A DNA stretch of 64,000 bases, taken from the NCBI RefSeq assembly GCF_000764305.2, contig NW_025931635.1, forward strand, positions 186,001 through 250,000, read 5' to 3'. The position numbers were made by a program, and so were the translations under genes. The notes beneath the pieces are model-generated. The model saw only the letters and a list, made by a program, of their open reading frames with translations. It had not been told where the DNA came from and searched no databases. This DNA comes from Hyalella azteca (lineage: Eukaryota; Arthropoda; Malacostraca; Amphipoda; Hyalellidae). Shown piece after piece: positions 25,801 through 37,339 of the stretch (positions are counted from its first letter, which is position 1; the number at the start of each line of letters is the position of its first letter).

Positions 25801-28800
25801 GGCGAGTCTCGTCATTGAAGCGCCATTATTAGTGCCTGTATTGCATAGGTGTAGTTTTATATAGAGAACGTGGCAGTTAGGCTAGGTTTTGTTAGGTGCT
25901 GAATTACGAGCGGTATTGCTGTCTCGCAACAGCGAAAACTAGGCATTTTAGGAAGTTTTTTTCGCATGGCGCAGCTTGAATATTTTGGAGACACGCTCGT
26001 TATTTTAAACCTAACATGAACACTTGAATTTAGTATGAAAACACTTTCATTTTTCAGTAATAATTCAAAACGGAAAAATTTGCGAATAAAAAGAATTGAA
26101 GGTAGCTGCGAAATAATATAATTTTAAAATTTTAGAAATCATAATGTTTTAACTTGCCATGTTTCGATAAGGACTTCTAGGCAATGTGATGGCGTTAAAA
26201 AATGAACACATAGAACTCCTCTGGAGGAAAAAATTCGCTCAATCTTATTCTGAAATGTTTAGTTAATGTCATGTTAAAGTACTAAGTAATGTTTTGTTGG
26301 AAATATACCGTTGAAGTGGCAGGTTAACTCGATCTAAGCCCTGTGTCACTTAAGTACGAGTAAATCACAAGGAAATGCAGCGTAAATCATTCCCGAGTAA
26401 TTGAAGGAGCGTGTCAATTATTTTATCTCTAAATATGAGAGAGATGCCAAGGATTAAAGATTATTGGTGAGTGGAATTATTTTAATATGAATATAATATC
26501 ATTAAAATTTCGTTTTTGGAGGGCCTTTTCTTTTTCTATGTATATAACTGGAGAAACCTTCAATGGGAAATTCCGTCCGACTAATGCTTATTTCTTCAGT
26601 AGAGACTACAGCTAGGAGAATGCAGGAGAATTACAGAAACAATCTTTGAGTTTGAAGAAATTTTTAATCTTTGAGTTTGTTAGAATTAACTATCTTGAAT
26701 TTTTGAATGTGCTGTTGTGCTATTACATGATAACGTCGCAAATTCTGTTGACAAAATGGAGTGCACATCGAATGAACTGCCACGCTGGTGGCATTGTGTG
26801 TAACGTTCCGTGGCATTGGGATTATAGTCCCCCTTTTCTTAAATGAACATATTAATGGCAACTTGAATCTTATTTTTTTTTTTTTGTAACCATTGGTGGC
26901 CCAGTGGTTACAGTTCAGAGTACCAGGATTGGAGCAGAGAGGCGCGGGTTTGATCCCAGATCTGTGCGCCAGTTTCTGGTCAGAATCGGCGAGGAGGCCG
27001 GGCGGTTAAAGCACAGCAGAATTATAGCAGCGAGTTGCGAGTTCGAGACCGCAACAAGCTGTGAATGATCTGCCATGTTAAGAATCGGCGACAGGCCTAC
27101 GGCCTAATAAACGCTGAAACCGCAATTAGTATTACATTATTATTATTATTTATAAAAATCACTCTAAACATTATATGTTGTTCGCTACAGTTATTTTAAT
27201 CCAATTCAAAACATTTCAACATGCAAGCACGCTATCTTGTCCATCCTCATTAACGCAGCGCAAAAAAATTACCCCAAATGCGGTGCCTTATTGTTACTGG
27301 ATCGAGAGTTTGACGGACGACGCGTGCTTGCCTTGCCAGTCCGTCGTCTGGCGTCTGCATGAGGCAATATAAGGCAGTTGCGGCATGGGTCCCCTCGGGC
27401 TAGGGGCGTTGTCTGAAATTCGCCGAGGAGGGGTTGCAACAGGCTAATCAAAATATATATTAGGCGAATACAAATGAATACAGGAAAAATGTATAGTAAA
27501 ATGTCGTTCTATGGCGCCATTGTGATAAACATGACGCGTATAACGAGATGAAGAAAACTTGAAAGTAAGTATTGGTATTCGAAGATTGGCAGATGTTAAA
27601 ACATTCGCATTCATTTATAGTCGTAGGCTTTGTTGGCATGTAACTGCTGTGTCGGCTTGAAGCTCTTGTCACACAGTGGAAGCGTTTGTCGTGTTTAGTG
27701 TCTATCTCATGTTCGTTCGATACTATTTACTGAAGTCTCTATAATAATTCGGAGCTGAAATCTACATAAGAAGTCCTAATTGCAGTCTACATAATAATCT
27801 GTTGGAACGATAATATATTATTAAATCGCCTCAGAATTTTTTTCTCTTTAATGATCAAAATTTTTTTTCTCTTAAATGATTTCTCTTAAAAGATTTGATC
27901 AAAAGGCCAGTCTAGCCAAGAAAAGTACAAGAATCGGCGACAGGCCTATCCAGGCCTATTCTTAAATGCCGAAGATACTATACTATACTATACTATACTA
28001 TACTATACTATACTATACTATACTATACTATACTATACTATACTATATGACAAAATTTCAGTACCATTGAATTGAATGAGAGCAAGTGACCGGCATTTAC
28101 TTAAATCGTTTACTCACAGTTAACGAAAACAATGAGCATGGAGGGATTCTAGATAATAACAAAACAGATTCAATTGGTGATCTGCATTCGATGTTAATAT
28201 TATTTATCGATAATTTTTTTCATTCATGAACGGCACCTGTATAATTGTGAAGCTTAACAGAGATGAGCAACATTGGACAGTTGAATTTATTCATCAGTGG
28301 TCACTAATGGTCCAGTATCAATTCTAATCCAAACTGACATCAAACCCCAACCAATCGATAGCAATTTTCTCTCTAATGCTGATTCTATAACAAGATGTCT
28401 GAAGTAAAATTAAATTCCCAAGAAGTATAATAGACATCATGTAGGCCAACATTTTTATTATAAATTAAGGTCAAAGGAAAGAGTGAGTCTACGTGAGTCT
28501 CAGAATGAGTCTGGCACTCGCGGCACTCCGCGGCACTCGCACCACTCCGCGGCACTCGCACCACTCCGCGGCACTCGCAGCACTCAGCAGCGCTGAAGTA
28601 ATATATGCATCACTCGTGGTAATTCACATCCGCGCAGTTACCGTGGTAACATGCTTAGGGAAAAAATTTTTTTTCTTATTCTAGAAAAAATGCATTATGA
28701 TCGTTTTAATTCTAATTAACCAGTGGCAAAAAAGCAAAATTTTTGATAGATATCCATTATTAATTCTATCGTTGTTCCCCCTGCGTTGCGAAAACAAACT

Positions 28801-31800
28801 ACGAACTTGGAGGCCATCCATTTAACTTGTCTATTTGTTATGCAATTCACCAGCCAGGTTTAAAGGCTCTGTCGTCGTTGATAATTTTGGCTAAATTTAA
28901 ATAAAGAGTAAATTGGTCCTCAGAATACCCGACAGAATTACTCGTCCTTCTTGTTTTCCCACTGTTTAAGTGGGAAAAAAGTCCCCCCCCCCAAAAGTTA
29001 TTTTATGTTCGCGAGCTGACGATGCAATTCTCAGGAGCAATTCTTACGAGTGTTCACCTCTAATTACACTTAATTAATTTCCTAGCATCCGATTATGGAT
29101 CTATGTGCGGAGGGTTATAAGTATTTCTTGATCAACTTTCTGACCTATCAACTTCTAGTACGTTCTACTTCGATTCAGTTTACATTTCCTCTCTACCGCG
29201 AGTCCAGTTCATTCATGCCAGCCTCTGTGTTTGGCCATTCGGTACCACGAGAGCAGAAGCGTGACAACTTCAATAATTCATGAACATTCGACGAGATGGT
29301 GCCTTTCTATTCGATAATTTTAGACCACTAACACAAATATTCTTCAAGTATAACGCCATCAAAAATGTGTCCACTAATTACTCTTTTTTCATAACTCAAC
29401 ATGCACAAGAATATATAAGCAATACACTTCAATCGAGTTCCCCATTATCTCCAGGTAATGCATCACGAGTTCCATCCAGCTGTTACGGTAGACAAGCAAA
29501 ATTAAGACTCCTAACTCACTGCCCTACTTCCAAATTGCTAAATGAAATGTCAACTAATGGGAGCAAAATTTTCAAAGTCTTCGGTAACCCGCCGCTAGCT
29601 GAAGCGGCAGGATCGGTTACGACTGGAGTGGACGGCCTCATTAGACCAGCATACTGGTAGTGGAAGAGTAAAATCAGCTTCTGGCAAAGTAGCTAATTTA
29701 TAGAAATGGCTACGAAGCGTAATTCTGAATAGATCCACCACGTGCACAACTTACCGGCACAACCTCCGCAACGGGCAAAGGAGACGACGCGAAGGCATTT
29801 AACTGGATCCAGTCTTAAAAGTAACACGGCGGCGAAGAAGTAGGCCTCGGGAATCAAGGGTAAGAAGGCAGTCACGAGGGCAATATTTAATTTATAGTCG
29901 ACAAAAGAGGGTAGCAGGAAAATCTGGTCCACAACTGAACTCACACCAGCAGAAGTACTGAGACGACCCTACGGATCGTAAGCCTTAGCGTACATGTTAT
30001 CGAGAGGTAGGTGGGTGACTCAGCAAATCCAATTCAACAATTCTCTAAAATACCGATGAAAGTAAGCAAAAAACATGACCATAATTATCTCAAGAAATGA
30101 AATCGACGAGAGTTGAGCCTAATTTACAGGAGGCGAGCGCTAAAATGGCTATATGGATAAAATGGTGCCAACACACACGCTTGCGACGCACAACATTCGG
30201 GGAGAGACGCGCACGTATCAACTGCTCCTGAGTACGCACTGTCAAATATATGGCCCAGTCTACATAGCTTTGAAGTTACAACGGCTAATACCAAGGGTAC
30301 AAGATTTCCGTTAGAGTGACGGGATCTTTATATTTATAGGCAAAGGAAGTTCAGATAAAACTATAACAATTTTAATTGGTCAATTAAACAGTATGACAAA
30401 TATCTGACCATACAAGACGTTACGTCATGGTACTTTCCATCATTACATTGATAATCAGTTCCTTGCAACCGCCCTGCATAACGCTTGCCACTAAACTTCA
30501 CTCATGATACAAATAAAAACACGATCCACGTGGAGCATTCGACCGCGTCCGTGACACTAATGTTCAGATAATTAAATGTATGCGTAGTGCAATATTTTTA
30601 GTCGAATCACAATTTATTAGTATATATGCAAAATGCTATCTCGATAAGTAATACAAGTGAAACGTCAATAGTTAATGTAAAGAAACATCAAGTCCGAGAG
30701 CAAAGCCACTGCTGTTTTTTGTCCAAGAAGACTGAGTTGCAACACGCCAAAGCAAGACGACAATTGAGGCTTGGGCTCATCTCAGCGTCGTACGAGGACA
30801 CGACCATCCATCGCCATTCTATACATAGAAGACCAATCGGCAAGGTTTTCTAGTGGTTCCAGCGTAATAAATCAAAACATTAGTTACAGTGTGCACAACG
30901 TCCGAAAATTAAGTTGACTGAAATAAAGGAACCAAGAGAGAGGGAACTTGTGAAGGAGCCGCGTCCTCATACGTCACAACTTCGATTCGTATCCCAATGA
31001 GCGATCGCTGTGCTGACGAGATAATAGAGACCTCGAGCCTGCTATCTCCTCACGAGACTTGGGTACAGCGCCTGGTACACAGATGCCATTGTACAACCTT
31101 AACTACCCTAAATAAATTCACGCAAACAACAAAAAACATTGGGACAACCGTTGTACAACGCAGACCACAACATAGTCAGAGCAACCATAGATAGAGCGCC
31201 GGCTTCAAACCAACTACTCCGACGCAAGGCTCTGTCTACGGCATCAAAAGAACAACAGGGTTCAAAAGCTCTCACTCCGTTATTATGTACGTTAATTCCA
31301 ATGATCTTTCTCGATAGCTCTCATTACACTAGGGACAACTTAGCTAAAGTACTCATACTAGAGGTGTAACGCACAAAGGCCAGCAAAGCTTAGTGTCTCA
31401 AGTATGCGCAGGTTCACGTCTAACTAAGTTATTGCCAAGCGGTACTTCTACACAGTGTTAGACACTATCGAGCTCTCGCCCAACATATCCACCATATGGA
31501 TAAACAAGGAGTACACTCCCTAGCAAATATGGCCTTCAGGTTCAAGCTTTATACAGAGAAAAAAGTGCATAAATTTATTATGAGCAAAGAAATCGCATTT
31601 GTTCATTGTAACAGTCATGAATACAGCAGCTTTGTAAGATTCACAAGCGTGTTCATCACATAGATGAGGAGAGTTTAGAGGTAAGAGCTGAAGAGCCAAG
31701 CAAGTCAGACTAAAAGAGGGGGCGTAAACAACATATAATGTTTAGGAAGTGGAAAGAGTGAAAGTCCTACTTCAATGGCTTCATAATAAATGACACAGCA

Positions 31801-34800
31801 GTCTTAAGCAGCCCAGGTAAGTCAAGATAAGAGAGAAACAGGAGTTACGGAACTCGCTCTCACGACAGAGGAAAGCAAGAGCATCGGAAGCAAGGCAACT
31901 TCGGGAGGCACCCAGGGCACCATCTGACGAACGCAGCGACTTTTGAAGCGCAAAGCAACACAAGATGCGCCGAGTCGAGTAACTTTAGAAGAGAAGATCT
32001 ACATCGTGAGTAGAGGTTCTTGCTGTGTGAAGATAAAATGCTGCGTGCAGCATCGCAAAAAGAATGGGCTGCCGAGGGGTGCTCATGTGACCAGCTGCTC
32101 AAGCGGGCATGGCACGAGGTAAGGTCTCTAAATTGGCTGCACTCAAGCCTTAGTATTCATGAGAGCACATCATATATACACGCTCGTTTACAATGCACGT
32201 TTACAAAGCATGTTATGCGCAAGGGTACAGGAGACCTTCTGTTAACAGCTACGCTCAAATACACGTTAGGCTACTTGAAGATCACAACTAATGACCTAAT
32301 TGTAAATTAGAGAGTAAAAAATTATATATACGGGGTGAGAAATGATCATATAATTCATCAGAAATACACTGAACCCAATAGAAGCTAAATAGATTGTAAG
32401 TTAGAGTAGAGAATATGCCAGAGTTAACGGCAGGAAAGGCAACAGATATCTGCAGCTCAAACACAGTTAACAAATCTCCGGGTGACTGAACCAAAATATG
32501 ACTACAGAGAACAATGCAAATGGCTGAGCATTATTTGCAGAGCTGCTACAGCACGCAGACATGATCAAGTGGTATTTACATTTACTATACAACTTCATCC
32601 TGAACACAAACAGTATAATAAATTCGAGAAGCTGGTAGAGGCGTTCTAAGTAGATTCTACGTCCGCACTCGGAGGCCTGCGTATCGCCACACAAATGGCT
32701 GTCTTTAGGCCACCATCTCTCGGCAGCATGCGCCAACTCCCTGAGCACTGGTTCATACAGTGCACAAATATTCGCCACTTCTCATTAGTCATATAGCATT
32801 GCACACTAGAAACTCAAGCTTCGAGTTGTCAACAACTTAACCCATGCTTGACAATAACGAGCCTCGGCAACAACTAATAATTTTTCATCTAATTCATTAA
32901 GCTTAAGAATTTTACAAACTTCGTGTCCTTTGAATTCAATGAATTGGCGACACGCAGCATCAACGGATTGGTAAACCAAATTAAAGAGGGAGGAAATTTC
33001 ACGCCGCAATGAGGCAGGAATACTTCAACGAGGACCAGGGGAGCCACACGAGCGCGGTGGCAATGAGTGAGACCTGCAAGCTGCAGCACAAGTTATGGGC
33101 TATGCTAACGACATCGACACTCTAACGGGGGTAACATACATCATCACTACACAACGCTCGTCAGTTCAACTGCTCACCTACTTGCCCATGCTAAAAGAAC
33201 TAAAAATAAAACACGTGCCTCATCTTCCCGCGTATTGACTACGAGCAATCCCTCTACCAAGCGGGCTTCCAAGTTTACATCACACACGTGACTTTGCAGT
33301 GTCGTCGAACCTAACCGAGCGTCGGTCGCGACAATTTGAGTTAAAAACAAAAAAAATATTCACAAAAGGGATAGATATTTTAATACAAAAGAACTATTAT
33401 TCATTAAAAGAATGTGAGGCAACCAGGCCATTGAGACGCTCGCTACTCGGCGCCCGCAGCTGTAGCAGTGTTGGCGCTCGCCACGCTGCCGCCCGCAGCT
33501 CCCGAGGACGTCTCCGTACCAACGGCGCCGCTGTTGCCGCCCTCTGACTGGTAATGGCTCGGGATCAGCTTGCTTGCCAGCTCCGGCTGTATCTTCAGCT
33601 CTGCACAACACACGGCACAATGAGTTAACAACAACGGCGATAGCTCCGGTCAATGATAATGTGTACAACACAAACCAGATATTAATAAATAAGCACACAT
33701 TAAGAAAGAAAATGTTCCACCTCACCCATTTCTGTGAAGTTGAAGAGGGGAGGCAGCTGCCTGTTGTTGGGTAGTCTGGTGTTAGGCTCGCGCAGCTCAT
33801 CAAAGAAGCGATGCGTGCAGGCCTGGAGAGGAGAGATGCGAGCGCTGGGCGTGTACTCTAGCAGCCGCGACACCAGGTTGATGGCGTCCTCGGGCGTGCG
33901 TTGGCGGAACACCTGCAAACAAAACGTCACATTATTTTCATATTTGTTAACAAATTCATCATAGTCGACGACTCAAATTTGCATGCGATTACATTTAAAA
34001 GAAATGATTTCCCCAAAATAGAACTACTTTAATTTTAGTGACAGCCCAACGTTGCAAAATATTGTCATTTTAACGCTGTCCCAATTCAGAATGCTGAGAA
34101 CGCGAATTGCTTTCATTCCTTCCAATGCAGAAAACTCACTCTGTATAAATTTTTTCACGGAATTATTCAAGATTAGCAATGCAAGTGAAGATATATAAAA
34201 ATGCCAACTAAATACACTAAGTCTGCCTTAAATTAAGAATCTGGCCCGCGAAACGAGCAAAACGTCGGCCAGTAAGCAACAAGTGTGCTATTATTATATT
34301 TCACCACATACTTTCAATGTACCATAAATTGAATGATAATGAATTTTAGGGAGCAGCCTTAGCATTTCTTTCATGCAAGATGAAATTACCTAACACGCGT
34401 GCTGTGAACGTAGAGATAGGCAAGATCCATAGCATCATTACGAAACACCACATTCACATCAACGTTTAATCTCTCTATGCCGATTCCCTCAACAGGTTCT
34501 ACGCGGAAAATATTTTTTTCATAGACCGCTATAAGCATTCGAGTGTAGCACTAAAACAAACATTAATGAGATCTAACAATCATAATTACCATTAATTAAA
34601 TAAAAGTTTGCTATTTCGCAACGTCTCAAACTCCAAATCCCCAATACTGATGCAAGAATCAGCTCCATTCACGCGGGCGCATCAGCATGCGTTTCACGCA
34701 ACGTTCCTTGGACATTCAAACTCCTAGTCGAGAAGCATGCGACGCGCTTCCAGTCAACAGGAAATGGAAAATGCATCTTTCATCAATCCAATAACGCTGC

Positions 34801-37339
34801 TTCGAGCTAGAGACTAATTAACCAATTAACCAGTATACAAATTTTCTAATTTACTTCATCTACTGACCATGAGCTAAATTTGAGCCCCAAGTCCGGTTAA
34901 GCTAACTGTGGTCCCTAAATGGTGGTTTCAAGTACACGAGTCACTATTTCGACACATCCGATTTTTTCTTGCCTCCTGTAGTACATATTAAAAGCACGAA
35001 AATACTCTTATAAATAACAGATTCTTCGCCCATAATGTTATCGTTAGAAACTGCTGACAATAGAGCGTGGAACTACACATAATAAACGCAGTGCTAGTTA
35101 TTGTGGGATTAAGTGGCGGTGTTCATCAATGCCGTGTACGCCACCGCGAGACTCACTCGTGCAGCAGTGCGGCATTACAGACGCCGATGAACACCATTGA
35201 ATTAATCATTCAGCAGTCGTCCTCAGAGCTGCCGCACCAAGACGACAAAGAATAATATCTGATCACAAGCATCGTGTTTGCATCCAAGAAACAAAACCGA
35301 TAAAGTCATGGCTTAAATAGTAGGCAAAGCAGCAGCTACAGCTCTACAACAGGCACATCAGCTGCAGTTGCTCTAGCAGCATCACACTAGGCACAGCATA
35401 TACTATACTATACTATACTATACTATACTATACTATACTATACTATACTATACTATACTATACTATACTATACTATACTATACTAAATGCGCTCATCTAT
35501 GTCAAAAAGGGTGGCTGCAAAACGAGCTTTGCTCCTTTAAGCAAATTACATAATCGCAATCGCGTTGGGAGGTTCCACAATCGTACAATTCCACAGGTGT
35601 TAAATAAATGATTTCACTCCAGTAATGTAAGCATTTAAATGAAGGTAATTGGCTCAAATTTTCTTAAATTTGAACTTACTTCATATATTTATTTATAAAA
35701 CGGAATAGAACACGATCGAGTTCATTTAATGGGAGATGTGAGAATGATGACCCGGTATATCACAACAAATAATTACTATAGGGGGCATGTCCTGCGGTTC
35801 CCTGGGATGAGCAATACGCTTCGAACATTAGTGAAATAACCAATGCATGTAAATACTTGGATGAATGAGGAATTTGAGACACAACTTAATAATTACAAAC
35901 TAGTAAGCGTTTAATTGTTCAATGCACTCAGCCCTAAATACTAATGGGATATTGGTAATGTAGATGTGGGTTATTCAATGATATTGCACGGCAGTTTGAC
36001 GATATTTCACGTCTGTTTAATGAAATTTCACGGCAGCTCAATGATATAGCACGGCAGTTTGACGATATTTCACGGTAGCTCAATGATATAGCACGACAGT
36101 TTGACGATATTTCACGGTAGCTCAATGATATAGCACGGCAGTTTGACGATATTTCACGGCAGCTCAATGATATAGCACGGCAGTTTGACGATATTTCACG
36201 GCAGCTCTATGATATAGCACGGCAGTTTGACGATATTTCACGGCAGTTTGATGAAATTTCACGGCAGCTCTATGATATTGCACGGCAGTTTGACGATATT
36301 TCACGGCTGTTTGATGAAATTTCACGGCAGCTCAATGATATTGCACGGCAGTTTGACAATATTTCACTGCAGGTTAATGATATTTCATGGCAGCTCAATT
36401 ATAATTCACGGCAGTTTAACGATATTTCACGGCAGTTTAATAATGTAGCACAATTTTTCTTTATGATTATTCGAGGTCTTACCCGTCCGAGCATGAAAAA
36501 CATGCGTAATGACTGTTTCCTTTAAACGTAGAAGAAATAAGCCAAGTATTCCCTAAAATTTCAGGTTACTAGAAGTTTTGGTAACGGATTATATTTCCTA
36601 AACGATCATAGAATTTAATATGCGTGTCGCCATGAAATGAACAAATCTTTCATGCTAATTATTTAATTTGATTTTTAAAATTAGATTTAATTTTCACGCC
36701 ATACGCATGACTGAATAAAATTTCTATAGTTCATCGTAAATAAAAGAGACTTTCTGCAGTAAATAATATGTCATTTTCATGTAGATAATTTACAAAACGA
36801 AAAAGCCAAACAGATAAAATTTGTAAACACAATTGGAATCAGGAAATAAAATAACCATCAAAATAAAATGCACGAGGCACGTTAGATATACAAAATGAAT
36901 AAAATTCAAAATCGCGCCCGAAAATCATAAAGTTCATCGATGTCAGTTACTCACCCGGGGAGGCGAAGGTAATTATTTCAGAAGTAACGGGCAAGACATC
37001 ATCTTCATCTTGCAGGTTTTCACTACTCAATTGGTTAGTAACAGGCTGGTCTCCAGACCGCTGGAGCGTTTCCAGCAGCACCTGCCTGGGAACGTCCAGC
37101 GAAACATTCGGCCTGTGCTGCAGTCTTAGCTTATTTAGTAACTGTGTTTTGATAGCAGTTAATCGCAACGCGTGCATATCAGCAGGCATTAAAGACACTG
37201 GAGGCTGTGAACGATGGAAACATTGAGGACACGGAGCCTCGGTAGCTGTCCTTACATCGCTTTCTGTTTGATCGGCACAGACGCCCACCACTGCCACTAG
37301 TAGCAAGTAAGCAGCCGTCTTGCTGCTGCTAGCCATCAT
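13221..37339 (-). CDS. Activin/inhibin-beta-like TGF-beta ligand precursor; three exons
   Basis: A secreted dimeric ligand that by family knowledge signals through type I/II serine kinase receptors and Smad2/3-type effectors. Exons 37339-36955, 17355-17123 and 13850-13221 join in phases 1 and 0, giving about 415 residues, a normal precursor length. Order: signal peptide; propeptide with the CPQC motif and an [11 protein letters not shown] helix; LWVF strand; basic processing site RRLARR; mature domain of about 115 residues with nine cysteines in activin spacing (C, CC, C, C, CC, CGC) and the [20 protein letters not shown] signature. It ends EECGCA. The extra N-terminal Cys plus the adjacent CC pair separates it from BMPs. 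I cannot decide between the Activin-beta and Dawdle subtypes. An AATAAA at 12640-12635 could end the transcript. GSK3 exons lie inside its first intron. Confidence 0.9.
13851..14250 (-). repeat. ~31-bp minisatellite at the activin exon 3 acceptor, about 13 degenerate copies
   Basis: On the minus strand, units read roughly TGTGCAGCATAACCCTAATA plus ATTACCCTATT. The exon border reads TGTGCAG|CGCAACCCTAACC, so the unit spans the acceptor and first exon bases. It is older and more diverged than the Pdfr array; only some copies keep the CAG. Confidence 0.85.
14260..16850 (-). mobile_element. Truncated, decayed jockey-like non-LTR retrotransposon
   Basis: On the minus strand an ORF1-like region comes first: a ~134-codon frame from 16810 and one ending [20 protein letters not shown] at 15922. 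Then an APE endonuclease relic follows, about 14930-14315: [61 protein letters not shown] and, after a frameshift, [14 protein letters not shown]. There are in-frame stops and frame changes. The reverse transcriptase is absent: the copy stops where the activin acceptor minisatellite begins. It lies in activin intron 2, with a different LINE tail inserted inside it. Confidence 0.75.
15187..15560 (-). mobile_element. 3' end of a LINE (RT C-terminus and tail) inside the jockey-like copy
   Basis: The minus strand encodes [20 protein letters not shown] and APSMN, the C-terminal end typical of LINE reverse transcriptases. It is followed by the tail GGCAACAGGCC...GCCTATTTCTTCAGTGCCGACA and a (TTCTA)n microsatellite. 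It shares sequence with 62565-62840. Confidence 0.7.
17123..17355 (-). CDS. Activin-like exon 2: middle of propeptide
   Basis: Two bases complete Gly. It then reads [19 protein letters not shown] and [13 protein letters not shown], the propeptide strand shared by TGF-beta family members, followed by a His-rich loop ([19 protein letters not shown]). Acceptor CGCAG precedes 17355; donor GTAGGT follows 17123, phase 0. Confidence 0.85.
17356..18689. other. Activin intron 1, nothing recognised
   Basis: AT-rich sequence without repeats or coding frames that I can support. Confidence 0.5.
18690..18935 (+). repeat. Foldback-like element with internal (CTGTCCGT)n
   Basis: GCGCATTTTCTC (18693-18704) and its complement GAGAAAATGCGC (18853-18864) bracket a CCGTCTGTCTGTCCGT array and a GTGACTTCACGTTTTCGTCG segment. 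A second copy in opposite orientation is at 55805-55985. Confidence 0.75.
18936..26888. other. Long intronic stretch of activin, no gene recognised
   Basis: AT-rich. A short (GAAAT)n lies at about 22240-22262. Several chance frames of 60-100 codons (for example minus strand 24131-23835) lack convincing splice sites or recognisable domains. Two GC-richer islands (about 19990-20300 and 23530-23700) hold no gene I can identify. Confidence 0.4.
26889..27125 (+). mobile_element. tRNA-derived SINE
   Basis: Pol III A box TGGCCCAGTGG (26897-26907) and B box GGGTTTGATCCC (26946-26957) at tRNA-like spacing. A non-tRNA body follows, then a tail AAGAATCGGCGACAGGCCTA ... AATAAACGCTGAAA. A relative is at 63290. 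Confidence 0.8.
27928..28047 (+). repeat. LINE/SINE tail fragment running into an (ATACT)n microsatellite
   Basis: AAGAATCGGCGACAGGCCTA and TCCAGGCCTATTCTTAAATG-CCGAAG are followed directly by about 14 copies of a TACTA pentamer. Confidence 0.8.
28500..28590. repeat. GC-rich short tandem repeat
   Basis: GGCACTCGCACCACTCCGC-type units of about 19 bp, roughly four copies, in otherwise AT-rich intron. Confidence 0.8.
28591..33442. other. Intron/intergenic between GSK3 3' end and activin exon 2; candidate exons only
   Basis: Apart from the 180-nt candidate exon at 29755-29934, only chance frames are seen. Composition between about 29.4 and 33.3 kb is less AT-rich than the neighbours. No transposase or RT motif was recognised. 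Confidence 0.35.
29755..29934 (-). CDS. Unrecognised candidate exon (180 nt) in activin intron 1
   Basis: A 60-codon open stretch bounded by TTCAG and a perfect GTAAGT donor, phase 1 at both ends, the same phase as activin intron 1. It is hydrophobic ([20 protein letters not shown] then [11 protein letters not shown]) and ends CGGCA. It is GC-rich relative to its surroundings and has no ATG, so it would have to be internal. I do not recognise the protein. It may belong to an unseen nested gene, an optional activin exon, or chance. Confidence 0.25.
33443..33600 (-). CDS. sgg: GSK3 last exon: C-terminal tail
   Basis: Two bases complete Glu, giving [18 protein letters not shown] as in insect GSK3, then a low-complexity Ala/Gly/Ser/Thr tail ending AGAE and TAG at 33445-33443. 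Acceptor TGTGCAG before 33600. Confidence 0.9.

Noticed and set aside
26889..26965. Functional tRNA gene
   Set aside because: A and B boxes exist but acceptor stem and anticodon loop do not fold; it is the head of a SINE.
32051..32118. Plus-strand candidate exon ([20 protein letters not shown]) with GTAAGG donor
   Set aside because: No partner exon, no ATG and no recognised domain; donors this good occur often by chance in 64 kb.
35934..36448. Repeat-peptide frames MTIFHGSL and [12 protein letters not shown]
   Set aside because: 21-bp minisatellite is frame-neutral; no start context, splice sites or homology.
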